Shown: positions 10,485-20,913, numbered from the stretch's first letter. The stretch is 64,000 nucleotides of DNA from Symbiodinium natans (GCA_905221605.1 CAJNDS010001469.1:687501-751500); one strand, 5' to 3'. The notes: a model not told the origin generated them from the letters alone. Translations and numbers: made by a program.

Positions 10485-10805
10485 GTGTTGTGTGTGTGTG
10501 TGTGTCTCTGTCTGTGTGTCTGTGTCTGTGTGTCTGTGTTTGCGTGTTTTGGGGTTTGTGTCGTTGTGTGTTTGTGTGTGTCTGTGTGTTTTGGGGTTTG
10601 TGTCGTTGTGTTTTTGCGTGTGTTTGCTTGTGTGCGTGTTTGTGTGTTTTTTGTGTTTTTGTTTGAGTGTTGTTTTGTTGTTGTTTGTTTGCTTGCTTGT
10701 TTGTTTGCTTGTGTGCTCTTGTGCTTGCGTGCTTATGTGCTTGTGTGAGTGTGTGTGTGTGTGAGTGTGTGTGTGTGTGTGTTTGTGTTTGTGTTTGTGT
10801 TGGCG
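10485..10805 (+). repeat. TG-rich microsatellite
   Basis: About 320 nt of TGTG/TTTG sequence with short interruptions. Cys/Val-rich frames here are artefacts. Confidence 0.95.
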
Positions 10806-10949
10806 TGTTTGTTAGTCATTTCTCAGTGCAGCTGGGAACCGACTTCTCACTGGCCCCATTGGCATGTTGAGCCCCAAAGATGGCCGAAAAACCCTAAACC
10901 CATGAGTTTCTAGTTGGCCTGTGGCGGCGGTCCAGCTTTGAGTTTCTGG

Positions 10950-11070
10950 ATATGGTTTCAATACGATTTCAATACGATGTTGAGATACGAATCCACTGAA
11001 CAGGTATTTGATCAATGCACCCCTCGATACATTGACCGATTCGATCCTCAATACGATTTCTATGTACCCC
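10950..11070. repeat. inverted copies of the 11-bp minisatellite unit
   Basis: TTTCAATACGATTTCAATAC at 10955 is the reverse complement of the unit that dominates 11275-11399; a related copy CAATACGATTT lies near 11050. Confidence 0.6.
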
Positions 11071-11274
11071 CGAATGCGATTTCACACTTGCTCGTTTGTT
11101 GTTTATGTTTGTTTGTGTCTGTGTTTGTTTGTGTCTGTGTAGAGACTGACAGCAGCCTGGTGTGCATCCACGGGTCCCAAGCTTTCCCCAGTCCCAGGCT
11201 ATCGGAGACCCGCTAGCCCCACCCTGAGCCCTAAGCCAAGGGGGCATATTGCCCCCTGTGTGCCCCATATTGAG

Positions 11275-11399
11275 ATCGCATTCAAGTCGTATTCAAATCG
11301 TATCCACATCGTATTGAAGTCGTATTGAAATCGTATTGCAATCGTATTGAAATCGTATTGCAATCGTATTGAAATCGTATTGGGATCGTATTGAAATCG
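11275..11399 (+). repeat. 11-bp minisatellite, unit AATCGTATTGA
   Basis: About eleven tandem 11-mers, mainly alternating AATCGTATTGA and AATCGTATTGC with minor variants. Confidence 0.85.
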
Positions 11400-11574
11400 C
11401 AGGGGGGGAGGGGGGAGGTGGGGGGCCGGGTGGGTGGCGGGGCCCTACCCCCACGGTCCTGCATGGAAAAGCCCTAGACTCCAGAAACCAGAGCATGTGC
11501 TCCCTACTCCAAGTGCTCAGGTTCGACCCTAGAGTTTACAGGAACCAATGTCACAATGGTCCTCTACTGCTATC

Positions 11575-11795
11575 AAAATCGTATTGCAAGTCGTATCGAG
11601 AACCGTATTGAAATCGTATTGCGCACCGTATTTACAATGCATTGGAAGCGTACATGGGTAGGTATGGGCCGTATTGCCCAAATCGTATTGAAATTGCATT
11701 GAAATCGTATCGGCTGCAAGCCGGAATACGATTTTCGTATCCAGCAATCGTATCAGAATCGTATCCAAATCGTATGGAAACCGTAAAAGAAAATA
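11575..11795 (+). repeat. second, more degenerate block of the 11-bp minisatellite
   Basis: Units such as AATCGTATTGA, AATCGTATCC and ACCGTATTGA recur with frequent breaks. One short inverted stretch (GAATACGATTTTCGTATCC) lies near 11730. Confidence 0.7.
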
Positions 11796-11952
11796 GCATT
11801 GAAATCCGGTCCAAGGCTGAACTTGAAACTCTTGGCCCTAAACCCGAAACCCTAAATCCTAAACCCTAAACCCTAAACCCTGCCAGAGGATACGCTTTGG
11901 CCCAAGAGGAGGCCGAGGCCACAACGGAATGAGGGTTCAGCTATCTCCGTGT

Positions 11953-12056
11953 GGTTCTTAGTAGGGAATGAGGGAATAAATTTGTAGGTACCTTATGATT
12001 ATCCCTATGTACCCTATTTAAGGACACCGAGTTCCCTCATTCCCTACTAGGAACCA
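11953..12056. repeat. family I hairpin
   Basis: GGTTCTTAGTAGGGAATGAG pairs with CTCATTCCCTACTAGGAACC. Other copies at 39928 and 45196. Confidence 0.7.
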
Positions 12057-12709
12057 GTATGAGCCAGTTCTTCTCTACGGCTTTCCTGGCCCTGACAACC
12101 TCGAAACGATACGTGTGGAGGAGCTGGGGACCTACGGTCTTCTGGTTTCGGGTTCAGAGTTTACGGTTTACGGTTTAGGATTTAGACCCTGAACCCGCAA
12201 AAAACCTGATGAAACACGAAGGTTGGCCCCAGAGATGAACGCATAATCACAGTCGAAACTCGTGCGATGCCCTGAAGCCCCGAAAGCCAGGCAATTTTGA
12301 TGAGGCCTTTCTGGTGAAGGTCTTGTACGCAGTAAAGTTTAAGGTTTGGGCTTAGGGCTCGGGGCTTGGGTCACCATCTTGCCAAACGACATCGGCTACG
12401 ATTGTCATCGAGTGCTCTTGAAGTTCTTGAAGTGACTTCGACTTTAGGCAGCGGAGCTGCAGCCTGTCTGGTACTGCAGTTTAGGGTTTAGGGTTTAGGG
12501 TTACTTGTGCGTGTTTCAGCAATGTGTGGTTAGCTTCAGTTTGGATGTTATTTCTAACCTGTGAGCCTGGCCAAACCTGGAAACCGTAATTGGGTGCAGG
12601 GTTCTTCATAGGCTTCGATCCCCATTTAAAGCCCCGAAACCCAAACTTCAAACCCTAAACCCTATACTCTAAGCCCTAAACCCTAAGCCCTAAGCCCCCT
12701 TTTCTGCAG

Positions 12710-12798
12710 GTGGAGCTGTTGCATGACGTGTCCTCCACCACGGAGCGAGTCATCGAACAGATGGACAGGCTTTGCTTCCAGCTTCGCTTGCTTCGCGG
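12710..12798 (+). CDS. candidate internal exon, product unknown
   Basis: A strong acceptor (CCCCCTTTTCTGCAG) precedes an open frame starting VELLHDVSSTTERVIEQMDR and ending LCFQLRLLR, which has the heptad-like spacing of an amphipathic or coiled-coil helix. A GT donor (GGGTACCC) follows. The family A element at 12805 begins 6 nt downstream, so the intron would start almost with that element. No family recognised. Confidence 0.45.
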
Positions 12799-12804
12799 GT
12801 ACCC

Positions 12805-12953
12805 TACTTGGAGGTTCATGGTACTTGTATAACCCAGCTGTAACTGTACTTATAACACACTTGTAAGTTGTAAGCCCCTCAAGTGCCCTAACATGGTTAC
12901 ACTTGGGCAACAGGTACAATGATATTTGGGTTAGTAAGTACCATGAACCTCAA
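12805..12953. mobile_element. family A palindromic element next to an exon
   Basis: TACTTGGAGGTTCATGGTAC on the left, AGTACCATGAACCTC on the right. The right terminus has lost its last bases. Confidence 0.65.
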
Positions 12954-13254
12954 AGGAAACCCTTCAAACCCTGTAAACAACAAACCCTACAAACCCATAC
13001 AACTCTGCAAAAACGCTCTAAACCGCAAAAGACATGTTCAAACCCCAATCTTAAGGGCGCCGCATTTGGGGGGCTTAAGTATCTTAAGTTTGGGACACAA
13101 AACCACTTACGCCCATCACCTGTCGGCTTGGAAGGGGGGAGTCTGCGGTCTCCCAGAGAAGCCCTTTATATGCCCTTTCAAAAGGGGCATACATGTACCT
13201 GAGTCGCTGGAAGTATGTTCACATTCTTAGACGTGCAAGGTTGGGTTTAGGGTT

Positions 13255-13348
13255 TACCCAAAGGCTCCAATGTAGTTCCTTTTTGGGTTAGTTATAGGGA
13301 ATACTAGTATACTACCCCAAAAAGGTACTACATAGGAGCCTTTGGGTA
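13255..13348. mobile_element. family B MITE-like element inserted in a TTTAGGG array
   Basis: A 94-bp near-perfect palindrome TACCCAAAGGCTCC...GGAGCCTTTGGGTA. Telomere repeats lie on both sides (GGGTTTAGGGTT before, GGGTTTAGGGTTTGG after). Removing the element and one TA gives an uninterrupted in-register TTTAGGG array, as expected for insertion at TA with TA duplication (Tc1/mariner-type behaviour). Confidence 0.75.
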
Positions 13349-13698
13349 GGGTTTAGGGTTTGGTTACACCTAGGTTGAGCCTGCATGTGGGAGCTTACTT
13401 GCTTCAGGTCTAAGGGGGGCCGGTAGGACCTCGTAGGAGACCATACTCTGCGGGGCGTGACTCTGTCTAGTGCACCCGTTGCAAGGTTTAGGGTTTTGGG
13501 TTTGGGGTTTGGGGTTTAGGGTTGGGGGTTTGGGGTTTAGGGTTTAGGGTTTAGGGTGCAATCTAGCCATGCTGGTTCTGTTTGGGCGTTGGAGTTTTCA
13601 CGTTTTGGATGAGGCATGCCTTCGGAAGAGTAAGAAGACAAGAAGCGACTTGTACGTCAGATCACATCACCCGAGTATTGTGCATGTGTTTTTTCGTT

Positions 13699-13797
13699 TG
13701 CTCCCCCTTATACGAACAGTCCAAAAAAAAGATTCTAGTACCCCCTACTATACGATAAGCCTCATTATAGGGACGGTCAGTATAAGTGGGAACATGT
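13699..13797. repeat. family C hairpin
   Basis: GCTCCCCCTTATACGAACAG pairs with GTCAGTATAAGTGGGAACAT. Confidence 0.55.
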
Positions 13798-14556
13798 TAA
13801 GGGTTTGTGCTTCGGATTCCGTGACCCGCCGGTCTCCTGCTTGGGCCTTACACTTACTGAGCCAATAGTTGAACTTTAAACTTTTTGGGTGTCCTTATTT
13901 AGTAGGAATAACAAAGTTTAACCTTTTTATTCCCTTGGTTATTGGCGAAGTAAGTACATCTCACCCAGGGCAGACATCCTGAGACCAAGTCCTGGGCCCA
14001 AACCTTTTGACCCCACACGGCCAAAACACTCAGAGCCACAACCTCGAACCCCTCCCCCCCCAAAAAAAAAAAAAAAAAAGTTTTAGGGTTTAGGGTGTAG
14101 GGTTTAGGGTTTAGGGGCCCCAAACTACTAGGCCCCAAGAAGCCCTAAATGCCTTCAATGTCCAGGCTCCAGGGTGAGAGCTGGGCTGTTCTTGGCTTAG
14201 CTGACAGAGGGCCTGGGGAAGCGTTTAGGGTTTAGGGTTTTAGGGTTTTAGGGTTTTAGGGTTTTAGGGTTTAGGGTTTTAGGGTTTAGGGTTTAGGGTT
14301 TTAGGGTTATCTAGGATGGAGGGTGGAGCATGGGCCCAGCTGTTCTTGGCATACAGGGCACGGGCAGTAGACGTATGCAGTTTGGGTTCGGCCGACAAGG
14401 GGCCTGGGAAGCAGTGGCTTAGGGTTGAGGGTTTAGGGTTTAGGGTGGTGCCAGCACCATGCAGTCGGTACTTACTTCCCTCGCATGTCAGTGTTCGATC
14501 AACAAGCCCTTAACCCAAGGCCTCAATCCCCTCACATACATACCCCTCCTCCGTAG

Positions 14557-14636
14557 TGGATGGCATCCTGTCCGAGGTCGGTGTGCTTGCACTGATACAC
14601 CAAGAGATGGAAGGCTCCGGGCAAGTTGAGAAGTGC
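14557..14636 (+). CDS. candidate internal exon, product unknown
   Basis: The pyrimidine tract and acceptor CCCCTCCTCCGTAG is followed by an open frame encoding DGILSEVGVLALIHQEMEGS then GQVEKC. Donor options are GTGTGC at 14581 or GTTGAC at 14637. No family recognised. Confidence 0.35.
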
Positions 14637-14920
14637 CGTTGACTTAGACGAGACTTCACAAAGCCGCCCTCCAGCCACGAGTCTTCAGCTGAACCGAAAT
14701 GACTTCGCTGCTGTCGGGGAAGTTGCTGAGTTATTATTGGCCCAGCACTACTTTTAGGGGCGTAGGGGCTGTGCTAGCGAGTGGCCAGTGAAACCAGTTG
14801 CATCGATGTTTGCACCTAGTTACGAGGGGTTTGTGCATGAAAAATACCGGCTGTTTGGGCAGAGGAGGTGGAGCAAGTTCGAACCCAACAGAATGTTGTG
14901 GGAAGCAGCCTTCTTATTTA

Positions 14921-15117
14921 GGTTTGGGGTTTAGGGTTTAGGGTTTAGGGTTTAGGGTTTAGGGTTTAGGGTTTAGGGTTTAGGGTTTAGGGTTAAACCT
15001 CCGATTAGCTACTAGACAGGTTGTCAGGGCTCCTAAGAGCTCAGTCCTGAAGCGCAAACCCTAAACCCTAAACCCTAAACCCTAAACCCTAAACCCTAAA
15101 CCCTAAACCCTAAACCG
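14921..15117. repeat. opposed telomere-type arrays
   Basis: About ten TTTAGGG units (14921-14995) face about eight CCCTAAA units (15056-15117) across a 60-bp unique spacer. Confidence 0.9.
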
Positions 15118-15135
15118 TGCATATAGGGCAAGATT

Positions 15136-15213
15136 ATGCAGCCGACCTCGCCACTGCCACCCCCGCCAGGAGACGACGGCGGCAGCCTAAGCTGTGACGC
15201 AGTCGGGCCTCAG
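15136..15213 (+). CDS. candidate exon, possibly first exon
   Basis: ATG at 15136 opens a frame encoding MQPTSPLPPPPGDDGGSLSC then DAVGPQ. The family F element starts 10 bp after it. Pro/Gly-rich and without a recognised domain. Confidence 0.22.
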
Positions 15214-15222
15214 GGTGTCACA

Positions 15223-15329
15223 TGGAGGTTTACGATATTCGGGGGGTACCTTATTGGGGTCCTGATTATAAGGGGATCCTGCTCTTTGAGGGTGTACATT
15301 AGGGGTCCCGTAATATTGTAAACCCCCAT
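15223..15329. repeat. family F hairpin
   Basis: TGGAGGTTTACGATATTCGG pairs with CCGTAATATTGTAAACCCCCA. Copies at 35414, 47595 and 55657. Confidence 0.6.
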
Positions 15330-15617
15330 ATGTATTCAGGGTGTGGTTTCAAACATGCTGGCACCGCCTTCCGTCTGAGTCCAGGCTAAAAAGGGTTTAT
15401 AGTTCATAAGATACCTCAATTGATAGGTTTTTGAAGTAGTATAGGGGCCCCAAGGATATTAGGGTTTATCAGGCAAATCTTCCTGCCAGAGCAACCTGGG
15501 CCACTAGGACCCTAGGCCCTCATTCCCTCGTTTTAGGGTCTAGGTTCCCGTATAACCCCCTCTAAAGCAAGAAGGGTGCCCTTTTTCTAATTTTATTCCT
15601 AGGTTACACCATCATGT

Positions 15618-15756
15618 CATGGGGTAGTTACATGGTCCCTTAGCATGAGCCCTTCAACGGGGACCCTTATGCCCCTGATATACCCTATACAACCCAAGGG
15701 CCCATGCATCAGAACCCTTTAGGGGAGGTAAGGGACCATATTCAGGGCACTGAAAC
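15618..15756. repeat. family L element
   Basis: Left TAGTTACATGGTCCCTTAG, right GTAAGGGACCATATTCAGGG, with CCCAAGGGCCCATGCATCAG inside. Copy at 21545. Confidence 0.5.
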
Positions 15757-15941
15757 CCAAACCCCAAACCCCAAACCCTAAACCCTAAACCCTAAAGCGC
15801 CATATGCCCTCGGACCATGATGTTACAAAGCCCTCCACCCTCATGTGAGGGAGTCTGTAGTTTGCGAATGTAGGTCCCAAGAGCCATGAAGCCCTGAAAG
15901 GAATCCCGAAACTCCTGGCCGCAAGCAAGCCTTTTTTTGTC

Positions 15942-15964
15942 GGGGGGGGGGGGGGGGGGGGGGG
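15942..15964 (+). repeat. poly(G) tract
   Basis: Run of about 23 G before GAGGCAGG. Confidence 0.95.
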
Positions 15965-16195
15965 AGGCAGGAGGGAGTCTTTGAGACCCTTTGGGTTTTG
16001 GGTTTAGGGTTTAGGGTTTAGGGTTTGGAGTTTTGGAGTTTTGGAGTTTTGGAGTTTTGGGTTGAGAGCCGGGAAGGTGCCAGCCTTTCTCCGCCTACAC
16101 GAACTCCAGGGTTGAGGGTTGCATTTGGGGCTGAGGTATCTCCAGGTGAGGTTTAGGGTTTAGGGTTTAGGGTTTAGGGTTGGTTATTGGTTCAG

Positions 16196-16338
16196 GACAT
16201 TGTGGTGTTACAGTTGCTTGATGATTTCAAGCCTCTCGAGTTTCACAACGAGGACGGTGCTGCCACCGTGACACTCTTGCTCCACACACATGCACTTTGC
16301 TACCAACTTCACCCTGAGCTGGCTCATGGACAGCTGAG
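16196..16338 (+). CDS. candidate internal exon, product unknown
   Basis: A 143-nt open segment between the acceptor TTATTGGTTCAG and the donor GTGAAG. It begins DIVVLQLLDDFKPLEFHNED and continues GAATVTLLLHTHALCYQLHP. Composition is that of a folded soluble domain, and no stop occurs in 47 codons. The upstream intron would end in telomere repeats. No family recognised. One of the better exon candidates because both splice sites fit. Confidence 0.5.
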
Positions 16339-16697
16339 GTGAAGAGACGAAAGAAGACGAGGCAGGCAGCAGAACAGCAACTCGAAGAAGGGGGTTACCC
16401 CAAACCCATCAGGGTAGGCATACCTATAAGGACACATGCTTGTGACCCAAAGCTACTATGCAGGAACCCCTCGAAGGGCAAAATGTCATATAGGTACACT
16501 GCCCCTTTTAGAATGAGGGGGAGAGAGCCTGTCAAAAACCCCCCTCCCCCTCCCCCTAACCCAGCCCGCCTTCATGGGAGTTATGGTATTTGGGGGAACG
16601 GATGAAGCGCAGACACGCAGCAATCACGGCAGCCTGTCTCCTATGCTGTCTGCGTCCCACCACCAGCATGTACTGTCGGCTGTCTTGACACTTTGCA

Positions 16698-16855
16698 GCA
16701 TCGCTCTCCTTTGTCAGCTTATCTCACCATGCCAACACCCCACTGAAGGCCGCTCTCGCCGTGATCAACGACAGCGTGCACATGTTCGATGGCCAGGCAC
16801 AGCCGGACCAGGGATGCTTGGGATCACAAAAAGAACCACGTGTAGTGTAAGCACG
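16698..16855 (+). CDS. weak candidate exon, product unknown
   Basis: After CTTTGCAG a frame encodes a peptide with NTPLKAALAVINDSVHMFDG. It stops at a TAA just before the poly(T) tract. A second frame is also open, so the assignment is tentative. Confidence 0.25.
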
Positions 16856-16867
16856 TGCTCCTTGACT

Positions 16868-16868
<1 letters not shown>

Positions 16869-16962
<94 letters not shown>
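16869..16962 (+). repeat. 94-nt uninterrupted poly(T) tract
   Basis: Ninety-four consecutive T residues. On the minus strand this is a poly(A) tail-like end for an insertion extending rightward from 16963. That flank holds a GAGTTCGATCC sequence resembling a Pol III B box, but no A box or other SINE hallmark was found. Confidence 0.95.
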
Positions 16963-17123
16963 CTGAGGGGCCGTTCAACATGCCTAATTACGTGTGGGGT
17001 TGCCTGTGAGAGTTCGATCCGGCTGTGGCACATCCTTCAGAAGGGAAGGGTTCAGGGCTTCGGGCTTAGGGCTTACGCAGGCTCCTTCGACTCACCAGTT
17101 CTTTGACCTGCTATGCTACACGC

Positions 17124-17210
17124 ACATACATATATATATATATGTGCTTATTTATTTATAGTTATTGATATATATATATATTTATTTATTTATTTATTTA
17201 TTTCTTTTAT
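17124..17210. repeat. AT microsatellite (TA and TTTA repeats)
   Basis: (TA)n followed by TTTATTTATTTA repeats. Confidence 0.9.
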
Positions 17211-17372
17211 ATTTACATCTATTTATGTTGTATGTAACTGTACATAGCTACGTATAAGCCCTAAGCAAAAACGGTCAACCACCAACACTCCCAGCTGCCA
17301 CGGGAAAGAACCCTCCATCGACCACAATCCCGCCAGCATGTTGTAACCTTTCATCCTCTTCTAAAGGATGAC

Positions 17373-17431
17373 TCCCCCCCCCCCCCAGGGTTTAGGGTTT
17401 AGGGGTTCCCCCCCCCCCCCCCCCCCCCCCC
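17373..17431 (+). repeat. two poly(C) runs separated by TTTAGGG repeats
   Basis: About 14 C, then AGGGTTTAGGGTTTAGGGG, then about 22 C. Confidence 0.9.
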
Positions 17432-17822
17432 AGGATGGCCCCCTTGCGGCAAATCCTCGCGAGCGATTTTTTTCGTGTCTTGTGTGTATGTTTTTTCTTC
17501 ACGGCCCGCACACCCCATTCCCCATATCTTAGCCTTCACAGTGCCCATGGCTATGGCTTGCGAAGGGGGGTGCGGAGACACTTTTAGCCGAACTGTAGGA
17601 ACCATGATGCACTTCCTCCTGGTCTTTCAGGGGTCTTGAGTACCAACCTGGAAAGACCGCTGCGAAACAGCTGCCACGCAGGTTCTGCTCTCGTGAAATG
17701 CTAGGTTGCGAGGTTGACATGAAGCTAGAAAACTCAGCCAGCCCCATTGCAGTTCCATGTTGGCGTACAAAATAGTACGCGGACCCTCAAATAACAAACT
17801 ACACATCTGAACGAAGTCTCCT

Positions 17823-18206
17823 GAGCCCTAACCCTAAAACCAAAACCCTAAACCCAAACCCCCAAACCCTAAACCCTAAACCCAAGCCCCAAACCTTAAA
17901 CCCCAAAACCCCAAACCCCAAACCCTAAGCCCAAACCCCCCCAAAAAAAAACCAAACCCAAAACCTCAAACCCCAAACCCCAAATCCTAAACCCTAAACC
18001 CCAAACCCGAATTCAACCCTAGACCCCAAACCCCTAAACCCCTAAACCCCTAAACCCCTAAAGCCCTAAACCCCTAAACCCCTAAACCCCTAAACCCCTA
18101 AACCCCAAACCCTAAACCCCTAAACCCCTAAACCCCAAATTCTAAACCCTAAACCCTAAATCCTAAACCCCCTAAACCCTAAACCCTAAACCCTACAAGC
18201 CCTAAC
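17823..18206 (-). repeat. long degenerate telomere-type array rich in CCCCTAAA and CCCCAAA
   Basis: About 50 units. The octamer CCCCTAAA predominates from about 18035 to 18130; CCCCAAA dominates 17880-18005. Confidence 0.9.
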
Positions 18207-18307
18207 CCTAAATCGGCGGGAAGCCCCACTCAAGTAGCTGCTCTGTGCTGAGAGGATCCGCGCATCGCCACGTTGCGCCTCCCCGAGTTGCTGATCTGGG
18301 TTCTTTT

Positions 18308-18670
18308 TAGGGTTTAGGGTTTAGGGTTTAGGGTTTAGGGTTTAGGGTTTAGAGCTTGAAACCCGGCAGAGCTCGCGGGGTCAAAAGGGTTTAGGGTTTA
18401 GGGTTTAGGGTTTAGGGCTTCAGGCTTAGGACTTAGGGCTTAAGGCTTAGGTCTTATTTCTTAGGGCTGTTAGGGTTTAGGGTTTCGAGTGCGAGAGCCT
18501 GGCCGACTAGGCGGTTGATGTTGATTTGGGGCCGCCCCTGCGAGTCACAGCTGGTGGGTTGCAAGCAGAACTTGGAGGCATGGCCCCGTTACCCTAAACC
18601 CTAAACCCTAAACCCTAAACCCTAAACCCTAAACCCTAATCCCTAAAATCCCTAAAATCCCTAAGCCCTA
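18308..18670. repeat. telomere-type arrays in both orientations around short unique islands
   Basis: TTTAGGG at 18308-18352 and 18388-18415, CCCTAAA at 18595-18665, with unique islands of 30-100 bp. Confidence 0.85.
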
Positions 18671-18864
18671 AAGTTGGGTTTCAATGGTTTGGGTCTCGGC
18701 CTCAGCTCCTGCAAGAAAGGTGCCCTGGCCATCAAGTAGGGGCCTTCATAATCAGAATCAGGTGTTGGGGTTTGGGGTTTGGGGTTTAGGGTTTAGGGTT
18801 TAGGGTTTAGGGGGTACTTTTTGAAGCAGAACTACAAAGGGACCATAAGGGAATACTTTGAGTG

Positions 18865-19010
18865 ATGTTTCCGACGCCTCTACTACGCATGGAGAGTCAT
18901 CACAGCAGGTTGGCACGGACACTCGCCCGAGTTCGCGGGGAGTCCAACGGCTTCGACGATGCCGAGGTGCTTCAGTTACTGTGTCAGAGCAGGCTTGATC
19001 GACTGTGCGG
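18865..19010 (+). CDS. weak candidate exon, frame ambiguous
   Basis: GC-rich island between telomere arrays. One frame with an ATG at 18889 encodes ARVRGESNGFDDAEVLQLLC; two other frames are also open. A possible donor, GTTTAG, is formed by the following repeat. Function unknown. Confidence 0.22.
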
Positions 19011-19069
19011 TTTAGGGTATAGGGTTTACCCTAAACCTTAAACTCTAAACCCTAAACTTGTTTTGTTTC

Positions 19070-19095
19070 GGGGGGGGGGGGGGGGGGGGGGGGGG
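19070..19095 (+). repeat. poly(G) tract
   Basis: Run of about 26 G. Confidence 0.95.
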
Positions 19096-19157
19096 CAGGT
19101 TTTTGGCTTTAGGGCTTTGTGGGGCATAATGGGGGAGACATGCTTCCAGCTTGCCAC

Positions 19158-19287
19158 CTTGGGATTGTCCCCCCTGATACTTACAGTCCTTAGTAGGGTT
19201 TAGGGTTTAGGGATTAGGGGGGGGACTATAATAGGGGGTACTGTAATCTCCCGATTCAGGACTGTTCGTATAAGGGGTCACATCCTG
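19158..19287. repeat. family C hairpin with telomere repeats in the loop
   Basis: CTTGGGATTGTCCCCCCTGA pairs with TAAGGGGTCACATCC. Two TTTAGGG units sit between CCTTAGTAGGG and the rest of the core. Confidence 0.5.
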
Positions 19288-19419
19288 AATTTTGTGGATT
19301 TTCGGGCCCCCAGAAACCTATGGAGCCTGTCCCTTGGAGGTCAAAGACATAGTATGTGTAGCTTACTTGCCGTCGCTTGTCCAGGCAAATGTCCCAACTC
19401 TGTAGCCCCTAACCCTAAA

Positions 19420-19615
19420 CCCTATAAACTCCTAACCCCAAACGACCCTAAATCCTAAAAAGCCTATAAACCCTAAACCCTATACATCCTAACCCCTATA
19501 AACCCTAAACCTTAAACCCTAAACCCTATAAACCCCAACCCTAAACCCAAAAAAAACTATAAATCCTAAACCCTATAATCCCCAACCCCTATAAACCCGA
19601 AGCCCTCAACCCCTA
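19420..19615 (-). repeat. degenerate CCCTAAA/CCCTATAAA repeats
   Basis: Units of CCCTAAA alternate with CCCTATAAA and CCCCTATAAA. Confidence 0.8.
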
Positions 19616-19680
19616 ACCCACCCCGCCCTGATCAGAAAGAAGACTTGCACGCCTCTTTTCTCCGCTTCAAGGCTGGGGCA

Positions 19681-19752
19681 GGTTTAGGGTTTAGGGTTTA
19701 GGGTTTAGGGTTTAGGGTTTAGGGTTTAGGGTTTAGGGTTTAGGGTTTAGGG
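19681..19752 (+). repeat. interstitial telomere-type array, TTTAGGG
   Basis: Ten perfect heptamers. Confidence 0.95.
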
Positions 19753-19776
19753 TTAGAAGTTCAAAGAGGTCTGGCT

Positions 19777-19914
19777 TTATGGGGTTCTTAAGGGAGGGGG
19801 GTTCATGAAGGGCAGGTGCCTAGGGAGCCTTAGGGAAGCTTAGGGAGTAGTAGTATAAGGGAACCTTAGGTTACATACCCCCCTTGAACCCCCCCTCCCT
19901 TAAAGAACCCCATA
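19777..19914. repeat. family K hairpin
   Basis: TTATGGGGTTCTTAAGGGAG pairs with CTCCCTTAAAGAACCCCATAA; extended arms include GGGGGGTTCA and TTGAACCCCCC. Copy at 48839. Confidence 0.65.
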
Positions 19915-20408
19915 ACGGCTACACAAAAGGTTTAGGGTTTATGGTTCCGGGTTCAGGGTCTTGGGCTTGGGGTTTTAGGGTTTAGGGTTCAGGGTTTTTG
20001 GGCTTTGGGTTTTGGGTTTTTTTTGGGTTGAGGGCTTTTCCTAGAGATGCCATTTCTTCTTTCTAAGGGGTGCGTAGATTCGTAGATCACTGATCGAGAG
20101 GTAACCAGGAAAGCTTTGGAAGCACTTAGGTTCTTTGGGTTCTTATAGCGACCCTGCTATCCTACATAGTTGGCTAGTTGGCTCGTAGAGGTTGCTTTGC
20201 AAATCACCCTTTACATGAGGGAGTGTTCTGCAAGTTCTTGGATGATTTTCGTTTGTTTGAGAGTTATATAAAGGCTAAGGCAGGGTGATCTCAGAGCTTC
20301 TGCCTAAGGCGTTATACAAAGGCATGTTAGGATTTTGGGCTAGGGCTCTCTTATCCTGCTGATGAGTCTAATGCCCAAAGTAGCCCAAGAGTCGCTGTTC
20401 TTGGTGTG

Positions 20409-20538
20409 TACTTGGAGGTTCATGGTACTTAGTAACCAGTTACAACTGTACTTAGAGCCCACTTCTAGTGCCCTAATGGTGATAAGTACAGTTGTAAGTA
20501 CAGCTATACTTGGTAAATAAGTACCATGAGCCTCCAAG
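20409..20538. mobile_element. family A palindromic element
   Basis: TACTTGGAGGTTCATGGTAC pairs with AGTACCATGAGCCTCCAAG. Confidence 0.7.
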
Positions 20539-20913
20539 CTAGGAGGCCAAAAGCAAGTTCTGCCCCGAATGCGTCGCGGGCGTCGGAATTCGGTGTGCTG
20601 TCAGTTGACAAAATGCCAGGAGCCTGGAAAGAACACATCAACTTGAAGGTGCAACGAAAAAATGTCTGTGCTGCATGTAGCATAGTTCCTGTAAGGGCTG
20701 TAAAAGTGTATATCCTCACCTTCTCTTACAGAAAGTGTCTGAGACCATCTTAGCTGAGGGAACCTCATGGCTCAGGGTTTCGGGTTCCCTAAACCCTAAA
20801 CCCTGAACCCTAAACCCTAAACCCTAGGCTTCTGTGTGAACACCTCGGGAGGTGCCTGCGTCTGCAGACATCCACAAGGCGCGCGGAGGTCTAGTATGGT
20901 CTCTTCGCATCGT

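Noticed and set aside
10434-10870. Cys/Val-rich frames of about 100 codons
   Set aside because: Translation of a TG microsatellite.
13569-13868. 99-codon plus-strand frame
   Set aside because: It spans a family C hairpin (13699-13797) and has no protein-like features.
17005-17030. tRNA gene suggested by a T-arm-like GAGTTCGATCC
   Set aside because: No matching acceptor stem, D-arm or anticodon arm could be found around it.
16724-17106. Frames with poly-Phe or poly-Lys
   Set aside because: Created by the 94-nt poly(T) tract.
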